This document shows, piece by piece, positions 4,902 through 12,547 of a DNA stretch of 15,539 nucleotides. Source of the stretch: Actinomycetes bacterium. Lineage in GTDB: Bacteria; Actinomycetota; Coriobacteriia; Anaerosomatales; Anaerosomataceae. The notes beneath the pieces were generated by a model, which had not been told where the DNA came from, did not search any database, and saw only the letters and a program-made list of their open reading frames with translations. Within the stretch, counting starts at the first letter, position 1. The number at the start of each line of letters is the position of its first letter. Where the stretch lies: NCBI GenBank assembly GCA_021850085.1, contig JAJZRZ010000014.1, forward strand, positions 1-15,539. The letters are read 5' to 3'. Made by a program: the position numbers and the translations under genes.

Positions 4902-6242
4902 TTGAATCCGTTCTTCCCGATGCTCGTATCGGGGCTACTCGCCAGTTTCCACTGCGTGATGATGTGCGGGAACATGGTCTTGTCGTACGCCGTAAAGGAC
5001 AACGATGAGGGTCCGATGATCCGGCGTATGATGCCCCACTTCGCCTATCACGGGGCGAAGCTCGTGAGCTACACAACAGTCGGCCTGCTGCTCGGCAGCA
5101 TTGGCACGTTCATATCGCAAGACGCTCGGAGCTGGGTAAGCTTTGTTGCCGGCGTCTACATGATCCTGCTCGGTCTCAACATGACCGGGAAGTTCCCCGT
5201 GCTGCGGCATCTCACGCCGCGCCCTCCGAAGTTCCTGATGCAGGCGCTTATGAAGCTGCGTAAGCGGTCGAGCGCCGATGCCGCCGCAGGAGAGTCGTCG
5301 CTGACGACGCCCATGACGTTCGGCCTCATGACCGGTCTGATGCCCTGTGGACCGCTGCAGGCCGCCCAGGTTGCGGCCGCAGGTGCCGGCGCACCCGCGC
5401 TCGGAGCGTTGACGATGCTGGGCTTCGGCCTCGGCACCATGCCGCTCATGCTCGGCTACGGTGCCATCGCGAGCGCGCTCAGCGGCAAGTTCAAGGAGAA
5501 GATGGCGTTTGTGGGCGCCATCGTCATCATCGTCCTCGGCGTTGTGATGATGAACCGCGGCGCGACCGCGCTTGGCTCGCCGGTCAACCTCACATCGGTC
5601 AAGAACGCCGTGCTCGGCAGCGAGGCGGCCGTCTTGGACGAGTCACAGTTCACCGTAGGCGCCGACGGCGTCATTGAGGTTCCGCTCGTAATCGAGCGCA
5701 ATCAGTTCCAGCCACAGACGCTCGCGATCCCGGCCGACAAGCCAGTGCGTCTCGTTGTGGACCGCCGAGAGGCCAGCCTCTGCTCCGACCAGCTCTTCAT
5801 CCCGAAGCTGGGCGTTCAGGCCCCGCTGACGCCTAATGGCGTCACCGCGATCGACCTTCCAGCCACAGGCGCAGGGTCGTTCCAGATGACATGCCAGATG
5901 GGCATGATGGCCGGCACTCTTCAGGTGGGCGCGGGTCTCGCGAGGAGTGGAGGTGGGCTCAGCCCGCTGCTGAGCATGCTGCTTCTGATGAGCGGTGCCG
6001 GGGGCTGGATGTATCTGCGACGCAAGGCGGTCCGCAAGGCGACCGAGGAGGCCGCGCGCGAGGCTGCGCGCACCAGCAAGAAGGGCAAGGTCGCCCGCAA
6101 GTCGAGCGAGCCGATGCCCGCACCGGCGCCAGCGGGTGCCTCGTTCTCCCTCGGACTTTCCACGGCCGAGCTGACCCTTGGTTGCAGCGCCGTTGCGCTC
6201 GCCGCGTTACTGGGCCTGCTGCTCGGCGGCTTCTTCTCGTAA
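4902..6242 (+). CDS. SafE/DsbD_2-like copper membrane protein fused to a cupredoxin
   Basis: This 446-residue fusion has three parts. Residues 1-220 are a multi-spanning membrane domain of the sulfite exporter TauE/SafE (DsbD_2-like) type, with the marks HCVMMCGN (C18, C22) and MPCGP (C149) inside membrane helices, as in family members linked to copper transfer. Residues about 245-342 are a cupredoxin with C294, C331, M333 and M335 (TCQMGMM) and no His ligands. Residues 352-446 add two more hydrophobic segments around a Lys/Ala-rich linker. The start is a TTG at 4902 with GAGG five bases upstream. The stop overlaps the next ATG (TAATG), so the two genes are translationally coupled. Likely role: handing Cu(I) across or within the membrane. 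Transport of sulfite is an unlikely reading here. Confidence 0.8.
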   Translation: MNPFFPMLVSGLLASFHCVMMCGNMVLSYAVKDNDEGPMIRRMMPHFAYHGAKLVSYTTVGLLLGSIGTFISQDARSWVSFVAGVYMILLGLNMTGKFPVLRHLTPRPPKFLMQALMKLRKRSSADAAAGESSLTTPMTFGLMTGLMPCGPLQAAQVAAAGAGAPALGALTMLGFGLGTMPLMLGYGAIASALSGKFKEKMAFVGAIVIIVLGVVMMNRGATALGSPVNLTSVKNAVLGSEAAVLDESQFTVGADGVIEVPLVIERNQFQPQTLAIPADKPVRLVVDRREASLCSDQLFIPKLGVQAPLTPNGVTAIDLPATGAGSFQMTCQMGMMAGTLQVGAGLARSGGGLSPLLSMLLLMSGAGGWMYLRRKAVRKATEEAAREAARTSKKGKVARKSSEPMPAPAPAGASFSLGLSTAELTLGCSAVALAALLGLLLGGFFS

Positions 6243-6490
6243 TGACCGTGCGTACGAATGGGCAGGACATGATGGCTACGACAAGGACGTTTCAAACGGG
6301 CGGGCTGCACTGCAGCTCATGCTCGATGCTCATCACGATGACCGTGGAGGAACTCGACGGCGTGCAGGCGGTTGCGTGCAACCACGTCACCGGCGAGACG
6401 GTGGTCATGTTCGACCAAGACGCAGTGAGCGCGGAGGGGATCCGCGCGGCAATCCAGGGAGCCGGCTACACCGCCGAGCTCGTCAACTAG
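6242..6490 (+). CDS. Stand-alone HMA copper chaperone (CopZ-like)
   Basis: This 82-residue cytoplasmic protein consists of one heavy-metal-associated domain. The metal site is GLHCSSCSM (C24, C27). The rest follows the usual ferredoxin-like pattern, ending IQGAGYTAELVN. Its ATG overlaps the SafE-gene stop by one base. An alternative start at 6269 or 6272 (MMATTRTF) would give a CopZ-like length and has an AGGAC upstream. Many SafE-cupredoxin proteins elsewhere carry an HMA domain fused at the N-terminus, and here it is a separate, coupled gene. Expected role: carry Cu(I) to CopA or to the SafE protein. Confidence 0.85.
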   Translation: MTVRTNGQDMMATTRTFQTGGLHCSSCSMLITMTVEELDGVQAVACNHVTGETVVMFDQDAVSAEGIRAAIQGAGYTAELVN

Positions 6491-6506
6491 CGAAAGGAGT
6501 ACGTTA

Positions 6507-7040
6507 ATGTCTGGAACGAACCACACCCCTGAGGTTGCGGCCGTTGCCTCTCCGAAGTCCAAATTGCTGCTGTTCGTGGCGCTCGCGTTAGCCGCATTCG
6601 CGATGAGCTACAACTACGCGGTCGCGCAGAGCGCCGACGGCGGAGGCACCGATGGCGGTGGGCTGTTCGCCCAAGGCGCAGGCGGCGGCTGCGGGATGTC
6701 CGGCGGATCATCAGGCGGCGGTTGCGGCGGTTGCGGTGGCGGTGGCCCTGCGGTCGAGGGCACCACAACCTTGGAGGGCGATGTGCAGTTCATCGCCGTC
6801 GATACCTCGACCGGCACGTTCACTCCGAACGTGATCAAGGCCAAAGCCGGCGTGCCTATCGTGATCGAGTACTCGCAGGCCCCGGGAGGCTGCCTCGCGG
6901 GCGTGTCCATCCCGCAGTTCGGCGTGTATGAGGATCTGATCGGTGGCGCCAAGCGCGTTGAGTTGCCGGCTCTGGAAGCAGGCACGTACGACTTCTACTG
7001 CCAGATGCAGATGATCTCGGCGCAGATCGTCGTCGAGTAA
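6507..7040 (+). CDS. Exported cupredoxin with a Gly/Cys-rich linker
   Basis: This 177-residue protein has a signal or anchor helix (about 18-41). A Gly-rich linker at 48-80 contains C62, C73 and C76 (GGCGGCGG). A cupredoxin-like domain at about 88-177 follows, with C129, then C165, M167 and M169 (YCQMQM). It aligns by eye with the cupredoxin part of the SafE fusion: C...IP.xGV..., LPA..AG..., CQMxM. Both lack the His ligands of classical blue copper sites. AAAGGAG lies upstream of the ATG. It probably accepts Cu(I) outside the membrane, either as a store or as a carrier. The linker cysteines may form a second site. Confidence 0.75.
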   Translation: MSGTNHTPEVAAVASPKSKLLLFVALALAAFAMSYNYAVAQSADGGGTDGGGLFAQGAGGGCGMSGGSSGGGCGGCGGGGPAVEGTTTLEGDVQFIAVDTSTGTFTPNVIKAKAGVPIVIEYSQAPGGCLAGVSIPQFGVYEDLIGGAKRVELPALEAGTYDFYCQMQMISAQIVVE

Positions 7041-7058
7041 CGAGAGTGGAGAAGACTT

Positions 7059-10010
7059 ATGTCTGATAACTACATCAAGCAGGTGTACAGGCTTCGTGTA
7101 GAGGGCATGCGGTGCCGTTCGTGCGAGGCGCTGCTCACCGCGCGATTCCGCGCGATGCCGGGCATCCACGCGGTGAATGTCAATGCCGATGAGGGCGTAC
7201 TTTCGCTGTACGCCGACGTCGATGCCATGTCGCCCGATGCCATCATCGACGAGATCGTCGAAGCAGGCTTCGTTCCGGGCGACCCGTTCATCCTCAGCAG
7301 CACGACGCCCGCGGAGGCCGCGCTTGAGGTGCCGGTGGTCGTGAACAGCGACATGGCTGCCGAGGCGAGTGAGCTGCGCGAGCGCGTGGCCGAGCAGCCG
7401 GCTGATGCGCCCGTTGCCCCAGTGGCCGAGGCATCTCAGGCGGCGCCCACACCGGCCCACGCCACATTTGTGGTCACCGGCATGACGTGCGCCTCGTGCG
7501 TTGCCGTCATCGAGAAGACCCTGGCGAAGCTGCCGGGCGTATCGAAAGTGAGCGTCAACCTCGCCACGGAGAAGCTTGCAGTGGACTACGATGCATCCGC
7601 GCTCACGGAGCAGGGCATCGTTGACGCCGTGAAGCGGGCAGGCTACAACGCCGCACCGCTGAATGAGGTGCCGGCGCTGTCCGCAGGCGGTCACATCGTG
7701 CTGTCCGTCGTGGGAATGACGTGTGCCTCATGCGTGGCCGTCATCGAGAAGACGCTGGCCAAGGTCCCGGGTGTGCACGCTGCCACCGTGAACCTCGCCA
7801 CCGAAGCGGCCACCATTGAGTTCGACCCGATTGCTGTGGGTCCCGACGAGCTGATCGAGGCCATCAAGAAGGCGGGCTACAGCGCCACCGTGCAGGTGCA
7901 GACCGTTGGGCTGTCGAGCGAAGGCAGTGACGCTCAGCGTGACGCGCAAAAGGCGCACTACCAAGATCAGCTGTTCCTGTGCATCATGGCCTTCGCACTG
8001 GCCATCCCGGCGTTCCTCATCTCGATGGTCCCACCGTTCATGGACCGCGTGCCTATGGCGATTGCCAATCTGCTCGCCAACACAGTTGGCGGTGCGTGGG
8101 ACCCGATGATGGTCATGAAGTACCTCGCGTTCACGCTCGCCACCCCCGTGCAGTTCTGGGCAGGCGCCCAGTTTTACCGGGGTTTCTGGCACGCGCTCAA
8201 GCGCCGCACGGGCAACATGGACACGCTTATCGCCATCGGTACCTCGGCGGCGTATCTATACTCGCTCGGCGCCACGTTCATCCCGTTCCTGCAGGCCGAG
8301 CCTATCTTCTACGAAGTGTCAGCACTCCTGATCGCATTCGTCATCCTGGGCAAGCTGCTCGAGGCGAGCGCCAAGGGTCGTACCTCTGACGCCATCAAGA
8401 AGCTCATGGGTCTTGCAGCCAAGACCGCGCGCGTGGTCCGCCGCGGCGTGGAAATTGACATCCCGGTCGAGCAAGTACTCGTGGGCGACACCATCGTGGT
8501 GCGCCCCGGCGACAAGGTGCCGGTGGATGGCGTGGTTGTGGACGGCTCGAGCTCCGTTGACGAGTCCATGCTCACCGGTGAGTCCATCCCTGTAGAGAAG
8601 AATGCGGGCGACACCGTCATCGGTGCCACGCTCAACAAGCTGGGCTCGTTCAAGTTCCGCGCCACCAAGGTGGGCAAGGACACCGCGCTCGCCCAGATCG
8701 TCCGCCTCGTGGAAGAGGCGCAAGGCTCGAAGGCGCCGGTACAGCGGTTCGCCGACAGCATCTCAGCCGTCTTCGTGCCCGCGGTGCTCGTGGTTGCCTT
8801 CCTGACCTTCCTGGCTTGGTTGTTCGTTGTCCCGAACTTCGTGGACGCATCGTTCTACACGAACGCATCCGTGTTCGTGAAGGCACTGCTCGCCGGCACG
8901 GCAGTCATCGTCATCGCCTGCCCGTGCGCACTGGGTCTCGCCACGCCTACGGCCATCATGGTGGGCACCGGCAAGGGAGCCGAGAACGGCATCCTCATCA
9001 AGAGCGGTGACGCTCTGGAGACCGCGCACAAGATCAAGGCAATCGTGTTCGACAAGACCGGCACGCTCACGTACGGCAAGCCGGTGGTCACCGAGTACGA
9101 GCCCTTCGGCGGCTTTGATCGCGAGCTTATGTTCCGGTTGGCGGCCGCGCTCGAGAAGAGCTCGGAGCACCCCTTGGCCGAGGCCATCGTCAACCACGCG
9201 AACGACCGCGGTATCCAGATGGCCGACGTGAGCGGTTTCGCCGCCGTGCCCGGCCATGGTGTGGAGGGTACCGTCGAGGGTCACCGCGTGGTGCTTGGCA
9301 ACCGCAAGCTGATGATTCGCGAAGGCGTTGATGTGACACCGTACCTGACGCGCGTTGAAACGCTTGAGTCGCAGGGCAAGACGGTCATGCTCGCTGCCGT
9401 GGACGGCGTTCCGGCGGGCTCGATCGCCGTCGCGGATACCCTCAAGGACAACTCCAAGGAAGCCGTTGAGCGGCTCACCAAGATGGGCGTCCAGGTCTTC
9501 ATGATCACGGGTGACAACCGTCGCACCGCCGAGGCCATCGCCGCACAGGCCGGCATCCAGCCCGACCACGTGCTCGCCGATGTGCTCCCCGAGCACAAGG
9601 CCGAGGAAGTCTCGAAGCTTCAGGCGCGCGGCCTCACCACCGCCATGGTGGGCGATGGCATCAACGACACACCCGCGCTCGCGCAGGCCGACGTTGGCAT
9701 CGCGATGGGCGCCGGCACCGATGTGGCCATGGAAACGGGCGGCATCGTGCTGATGAAGAACGACCTTCGTGACGTGGTGACGGCCATCGAGTTGTCGAAG
9801 CGCACGATGCGCAAGATCCACCAGAACTTCTTCTGGGCGCTCGGCTACAACACACTCGGCATCCCCGTCGCAGCCCTCGGCCTTCTTCGGCCGGAGCTCG
9901 CCGGCGCGGCCATGGCGCTCTCCAGCGTCAGCGTCGTGTCCAGCTCGCTGCTGCTGCGCCGCTTCAAGCCGAGCCTGGCCGCCGCGACCGCAACCAAGGG
10001 AGTGAAGTAG
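7059..10010 (+). CDS. copA: Cu(+)-exporting P1B-type ATPase CopA with three HMA domains
   Basis: This 983-residue membrane ATPase pumps Cu(I) out of the cytoplasm. HMA1 (about 10-72) has CRSC at 19-22, HMA2 (about 135-197) CASC at 144-147 and HMA3 (about 213-276) CASC at 222-225. An Ala/Pro/Glu-rich linker (about 83-133) separates HMA1 from HMA2. The core has TGES at 506-509, the membrane metal site CPC at 621-623, the phosphorylation site DKTGT with D665, the HP motif at 704-705, TGDN at 817-820, GDGIND at 865-870, and the P1B-1 ligands YN (930-931) and MxxSS (952-956). All catalytic residues are intact. GGAG lies 8 bases before the ATG. The usual length is 750-830, and the excess is the third HMA and the linker. 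It is the central transporter of the operon. Confidence 0.96.
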   Translation: MSDNYIKQVYRLRVEGMRCRSCEALLTARFRAMPGIHAVNVNADEGVLSLYADVDAMSPDAIIDEIVEAGFVPGDPFILSSTTPAEAALEVPVVVNSDMAAEASELRERVAEQPADAPVAPVAEASQAAPTPAHATFVVTGMTCASCVAVIEKTLAKLPGVSKVSVNLATEKLAVDYDASALTEQGIVDAVKRAGYNAAPLNEVPALSAGGHIVLSVVGMTCASCVAVIEKTLAKVPGVHAATVNLATEAATIEFDPIAVGPDELIEAIKKAGYSATVQVQTVGLSSEGSDAQRDAQKAHYQDQLFLCIMAFALAIPAFLISMVPPFMDRVPMAIANLLANTVGGAWDPMMVMKYLAFTLATPVQFWAGAQFYRGFWHALKRRTGNMDTLIAIGTSAAYLYSLGATFIPFLQAEPIFYEVSALLIAFVILGKLLEASAKGRTSDAIKKLMGLAAKTARVVRRGVEIDIPVEQVLVGDTIVVRPGDKVPVDGVVVDGSSSVDESMLTGESIPVEKNAGDTVIGATLNKLGSFKFRATKVGKDTALAQIVRLVEEAQGSKAPVQRFADSISAVFVPAVLVVAFLTFLAWLFVVPNFVDASFYTNASVFVKALLAGTAVIVIACPCALGLATPTAIMVGTGKGAENGILIKSGDALETAHKIKAIVFDKTGTLTYGKPVVTEYEPFGGFDRELMFRLAAALEKSSEHPLAEAIVNHANDRGIQMADVSGFAAVPGHGVEGTVEGHRVVLGNRKLMIREGVDVTPYLTRVETLESQGKTVMLAAVDGVPAGSIAVADTLKDNSKEAVERLTKMGVQVFMITGDNRRTAEAIAAQAGIQPDHVLADVLPEHKAEEVSKLQARGLTTAMVGDGINDTPALAQADVGIAMGAGTDVAMETGGIVLMKNDLRDVVTAIELSKRTMRKIHQNFFWALGYNTLGIPVAALGLLRPELAGAAMALSSVSVVSSSLLLRRFKPSLAAATATKGVK

Positions 10011-10012
10011 CA

Positions 10013-11560
10013 ATGAAGAAAAACCGTATCGTTGCGATCGGCGTCACCGCCACACTCGCGTTCGGCATCGTCGGCTGGGGTACTGCAGTCGGCGCTGGCG
10101 AGGGCATGGGCGTGATGACCACCGAGGACAACGCCAAGATCGTCGCTACCGACCAAGTCGGGGCAACCGAGAGTGTGACCATCGACCTGGTCGATGCGCC
10201 AAAGGACTCGTTCGTGGTGGTGCATCAGTTTGACGGCACCATGCCCGGCGAGCGCCTTGGCTATACCGCGGTGCCCAAGGGCGAGAGCCGCAGTGTGACC
10301 GTCGAGCTCGATCCCGACGTGGCGCTTACCCCACAGCTCATCGCCGCGCTCCACGTGGACGGCGGCGTGCGGGGCACGCTCGAGTTCAACATGGAAGACA
10401 TGGAGCGCAGTACCGACCGGCCATACTACATCGGTGAGACCGAGGTGGCCGCGCCGTTCAAGATTGCTGAGTTCGGCATCCCGGTCATGATGGACGAGGC
10501 CGCAATCGAAGTGGGCGACCAGCCCCTCGGCGAAACGGTGACCATCGGCACCGTCACCAGCCCGACGAAAGCGTTCGTGGTTGTCCACGAGGCGCAGGCT
10601 GACGGCATGCCCGGAAAGCGGTTGGGCTACACCGCGATCGAGCCGGGAGCCACGTCCGGCGTGAAGGTGAAGCTCACCGAGGAACTCGACCGCATCACCC
10701 CGCTCATCGCCGCGGTTCACGCCGACGTGGAGGGTGACGGGAGGCTCGACTTTGAAATGGAGGACCTTGTCGGCAGCGCCGATCAGCCCTTCTTTGCCGA
10801 CGGCCACGAAGTCGCTGCGGCGTTCAAGGTCGGTCCCTTCGGCGTGAAGGTGAATCGCGCTTCGATCGAGGCGTCCGATCAGATCGGTGCCGAGGACTCC
10901 ATCACGGTTGATTCCGTGTACGCGCCCGACGCCGCGTGGATCGTCGTGCACAAAGCCGTGGACGGTGCTCCCGGCGAGCGCGTGGGCCTCGCGCGCGTTG
11001 AGGCCGGGACCTCCAAAGATGTAGAGGTCGAGCTGACCGAAGAGATGTTGCCGGAGCAGCTCATCATCGCTGTGCACGCCGACCGCGGAACGGCCGAGGT
11101 CTTTGACTTCGACATGATGGACATCCTCGGCAGCCCCGACCAGCCGTACTTCGTGAAGGGCGAGGAAGTGGCCGCGGTAATCACCGTCCGCGAGTTCGGG
11201 TACGCCACGCCAGCCGGCACGTCATCCGTCACGGTGTCAGCGCAAGACATCATGGGCGGCACGCTCATGGTCGACGAGGCCATCACGCCGGAGGCCGCGT
11301 GGATCGTTGTGCACCTCGACGCGGGCGGTGCTCCGGGAGCGCGCGTTGGGTTGCTGCGTATTCCCGCAGGCACGACGCACGACGCCATGGTGCAGCTCGA
11401 CATGTCCAAGCGCATGACCAGCACGCTGTTCGTGGCTATCCACGCCGACCGTCCCGAGCTCGGCATGTTCGAGTTCGACATGATGGACCGCGTTAACAGC
11501 CCCGATCAGCCGTACTTCGTGGATGGCGTTGAAGTCGCCACCGCCGTGACCGTCCGTTAG
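10013..11560 (+). CDS. Exported protein of four DUF7282-like repeats
   Basis: This 515-residue protein has a signal peptide (KKNRIVAIG then a hydrophobic stretch to about 28) and four tandem repeats of about 110 residues, at roughly 42-150, 163-275, 283-392 and 404-514. Each repeat carries the marks xxFVVVH or xxWIVVH, AxHAD and a close of the type FDMMDxxxSPDQPYFVxGxEVA. This is the DUF7282 pattern, predicted to be an all-beta extracellular module. Conserved His and acidic/Met residues (VVH, HAD, DMMD) could bind metal, but this is not shown. It begins 2 bp after the copA stop, so it is almost certainly in the operon. It could be a copper buffer or an envelope structural protein. Confidence 0.75.
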   Translation: MKKNRIVAIGVTATLAFGIVGWGTAVGAGEGMGVMTTEDNAKIVATDQVGATESVTIDLVDAPKDSFVVVHQFDGTMPGERLGYTAVPKGESRSVTVELDPDVALTPQLIAALHVDGGVRGTLEFNMEDMERSTDRPYYIGETEVAAPFKIAEFGIPVMMDEAAIEVGDQPLGETVTIGTVTSPTKAFVVVHEAQADGMPGKRLGYTAIEPGATSGVKVKLTEELDRITPLIAAVHADVEGDGRLDFEMEDLVGSADQPFFADGHEVAAAFKVGPFGVKVNRASIEASDQIGAEDSITVDSVYAPDAAWIVVHKAVDGAPGERVGLARVEAGTSKDVEVELTEEMLPEQLIIAVHADRGTAEVFDFDMMDILGSPDQPYFVKGEEVAAVITVREFGYATPAGTSSVTVSAQDIMGGTLMVDEAITPEAAWIVVHLDAGGAPGARVGLLRIPAGTTHDAMVQLDMSKRMTSTLFVAIHADRPELGMFEFDMMDRVNSPDQPYFVDGVEVATAVTVR

Positions 11561-11575
11561 CCGAAGGAGACGTCA

Positions 11576-12016
11576 GTGTCCCGAACAGTGCGCATCATCC
11601 GCATCGTCTCGGCCATCGGCATGGCACTCGCGCTTGGTCTGCTGGCAGCGTGCGCGCAAACGGCGCCGTCAGATGGATCCGGCGCCCAGACAGCGGATCC
11701 GGCTCCATCCGTCGCCGCCCCAACACTTCGGCTTATCGTTCCCGAAAACGGCGCGACGGTGCCGACAGGCACGGTGAAGGTTGCCGTGGAAACAACCGGC
11801 CTCGAGTTCGTGATGCCGAGCAACACCAACGTCGCTGGTCAGGGACACGTACACTTCACCCTCGATGATCGTCCCTTCATCATGAGTGTTGAGAAGGAAG
11901 CCGAGTTCGAGGACGTTGAGCCCGGCACGCACCGCTTGGTTGCAGAGCTCGTTCAGAACAACACCGACTCGTTCGACCCGCCTATCACGCAGGAGGTCGA
12001 GTTCGTCGTCGAGTAG
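11576..12016 (+). CDS. Lipoprotein with a small beta domain, DUF4399-like
   Basis: This 146-residue lipoprotein starts at GTG 11576, with GAAGGAG seven bases upstream. The signal peptide ends in the lipobox LAAC (C26), and a Ser/Ala/Pro linker follows. The domain at about 48-146 begins LRLIVPENGATVPTGTVKV, holds the His pair GHVHFTLDD, then GTHRLVAELVQNN, and ends EVEFVVE. This looks like the small immunoglobulin-like fold of DUF4399-type proteins, but I am not certain of the family. Membrane-anchored and last before the operon terminator, it may take copper from CopA or the cupredoxins. The HxH is a possible ligand pair. Confidence 0.6.
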   Translation: MSRTVRIIRIVSAIGMALALGLLAACAQTAPSDGSGAQTADPAPSVAAPTLRLIVPENGATVPTGTVKVAVETTGLEFVMPSNTNVAGQGHVHFTLDDRPFIMSVEKEAEFEDVEPGTHRLVAELVQNNTDSFDPPITQEVEFVVE

Positions 12017-12025
12017 CGGGTGAAA

Positions 12026-12060
12026 CGGGGGTGCGGCGCATCGGCGTCGCACCCCCGCCT
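12026..12060 (+). terminator. Hairpin terminator of the copper operon
   Basis: CGGGGGTGCG (12026-12035) pairs perfectly with CGCACCCCCG (12048-12057) around a 12-nt loop. It lies 10 bp after the lipoprotein stop. The tail is only weakly T-rich (CCTTCAGT), as is common in high-GC actinobacteria. Confidence 0.7.
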
Positions 12061-12118
12061 TCAGTGGTGCCGGCCGCTGCAACACGTCATCAATGTAACT
12101 TTGCGGGGTGACCAACAA

Positions 12119-12547
12119 GTGAGAAACACGCTGCACATCCGCACCACCGGTTTCTACTGCAAAGCCTGCCCGGTTGTTGTTGAGCGCGCCGTGGGCTCGC
12201 TGCCGGGAGTAGCCGAGGTTGTCGCGGTCCGAACCATGGCGCTCACGTCGGTGCTCTATGACCCCGATGTCATCACTCCCGACGAGTTGTGCTCACGCAT
12301 CCGTTCCGCGGGTTTCGGTGCCGAAGTAGAGATCGCGTCCACGGACAAAGGGGAGGAAGATGACGTGACGTACTCGCGCCCTGGCGGAGGGCTGCCACTA
12401 GCCGGGACAGGAGTGGAGATTATCGCCGAACTCGATGAAACCACCACAGACGTGACGCCACCGATGCTGGATGTGCAGGACCATACATGCACGCTGGTTG
12501 TGGAGGAGCTTGTCGCGCTGACTGACGCAAGCGCTTTGGACAGCTAG
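12119..12547 (+). CDS. HMA-like protein with an acidic C-terminal extension
   Basis: This 142-residue protein starts at GTG 12119, behind a GGGGTG. Residues 1-70 resemble an HMA domain: FYCKACPVVVERAV with C14 and C17, then LPGVAEV, VLYDPDVITPDEL and IRSAGFGAEV. The usual GM before CxxC is replaced by GF-Y. Residues 71-142 are an acidic tail with C124 and no family I know. It follows the operon terminator, so it may be expressed separately or by read-through. It converges on the next gene with no gap between the two stop codons. It is probably a copper chaperone or a sensor-like metal binder. Confidence 0.65.
   Translation: MRNTLHIRTTGFYCKACPVVVERAVGSLPGVAEVVAVRTMALTSVLYDPDVITPDELCSRIRSAGFGAEVEIASTDKGEEDDVTYSRPGGGLPLAGTGVEIIAELDETTTDVTPPMLDVQDHTCTLVVEELVALTDASALDS

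Noticed and set aside
4902..5560. Sulfite export as the role of the SafE-like domain
   Set aside because: The fusion to a cupredoxin and the coupling to HMA and copA genes favour copper. The TauE/SafE name alone is not evidence for sulfite.
6711..7694. 327-codon open frame on minus
   Set aside because: It is antisense to the cupredoxin and the first HMA domains of CopA, with no motif.
8763..10013. 416-codon open frame on minus, within copA
   Set aside because: It is antisense to the copA catalytic core, and its His/Gly/Arg-rich composition is typical of the reverse of a high-GC gene.
9845..11077. 410-codon open frame on minus, across copA and the DUF7282 gene
   Set aside because: It spans two well-supported plus-strand genes and has the composition of a shadow frame.
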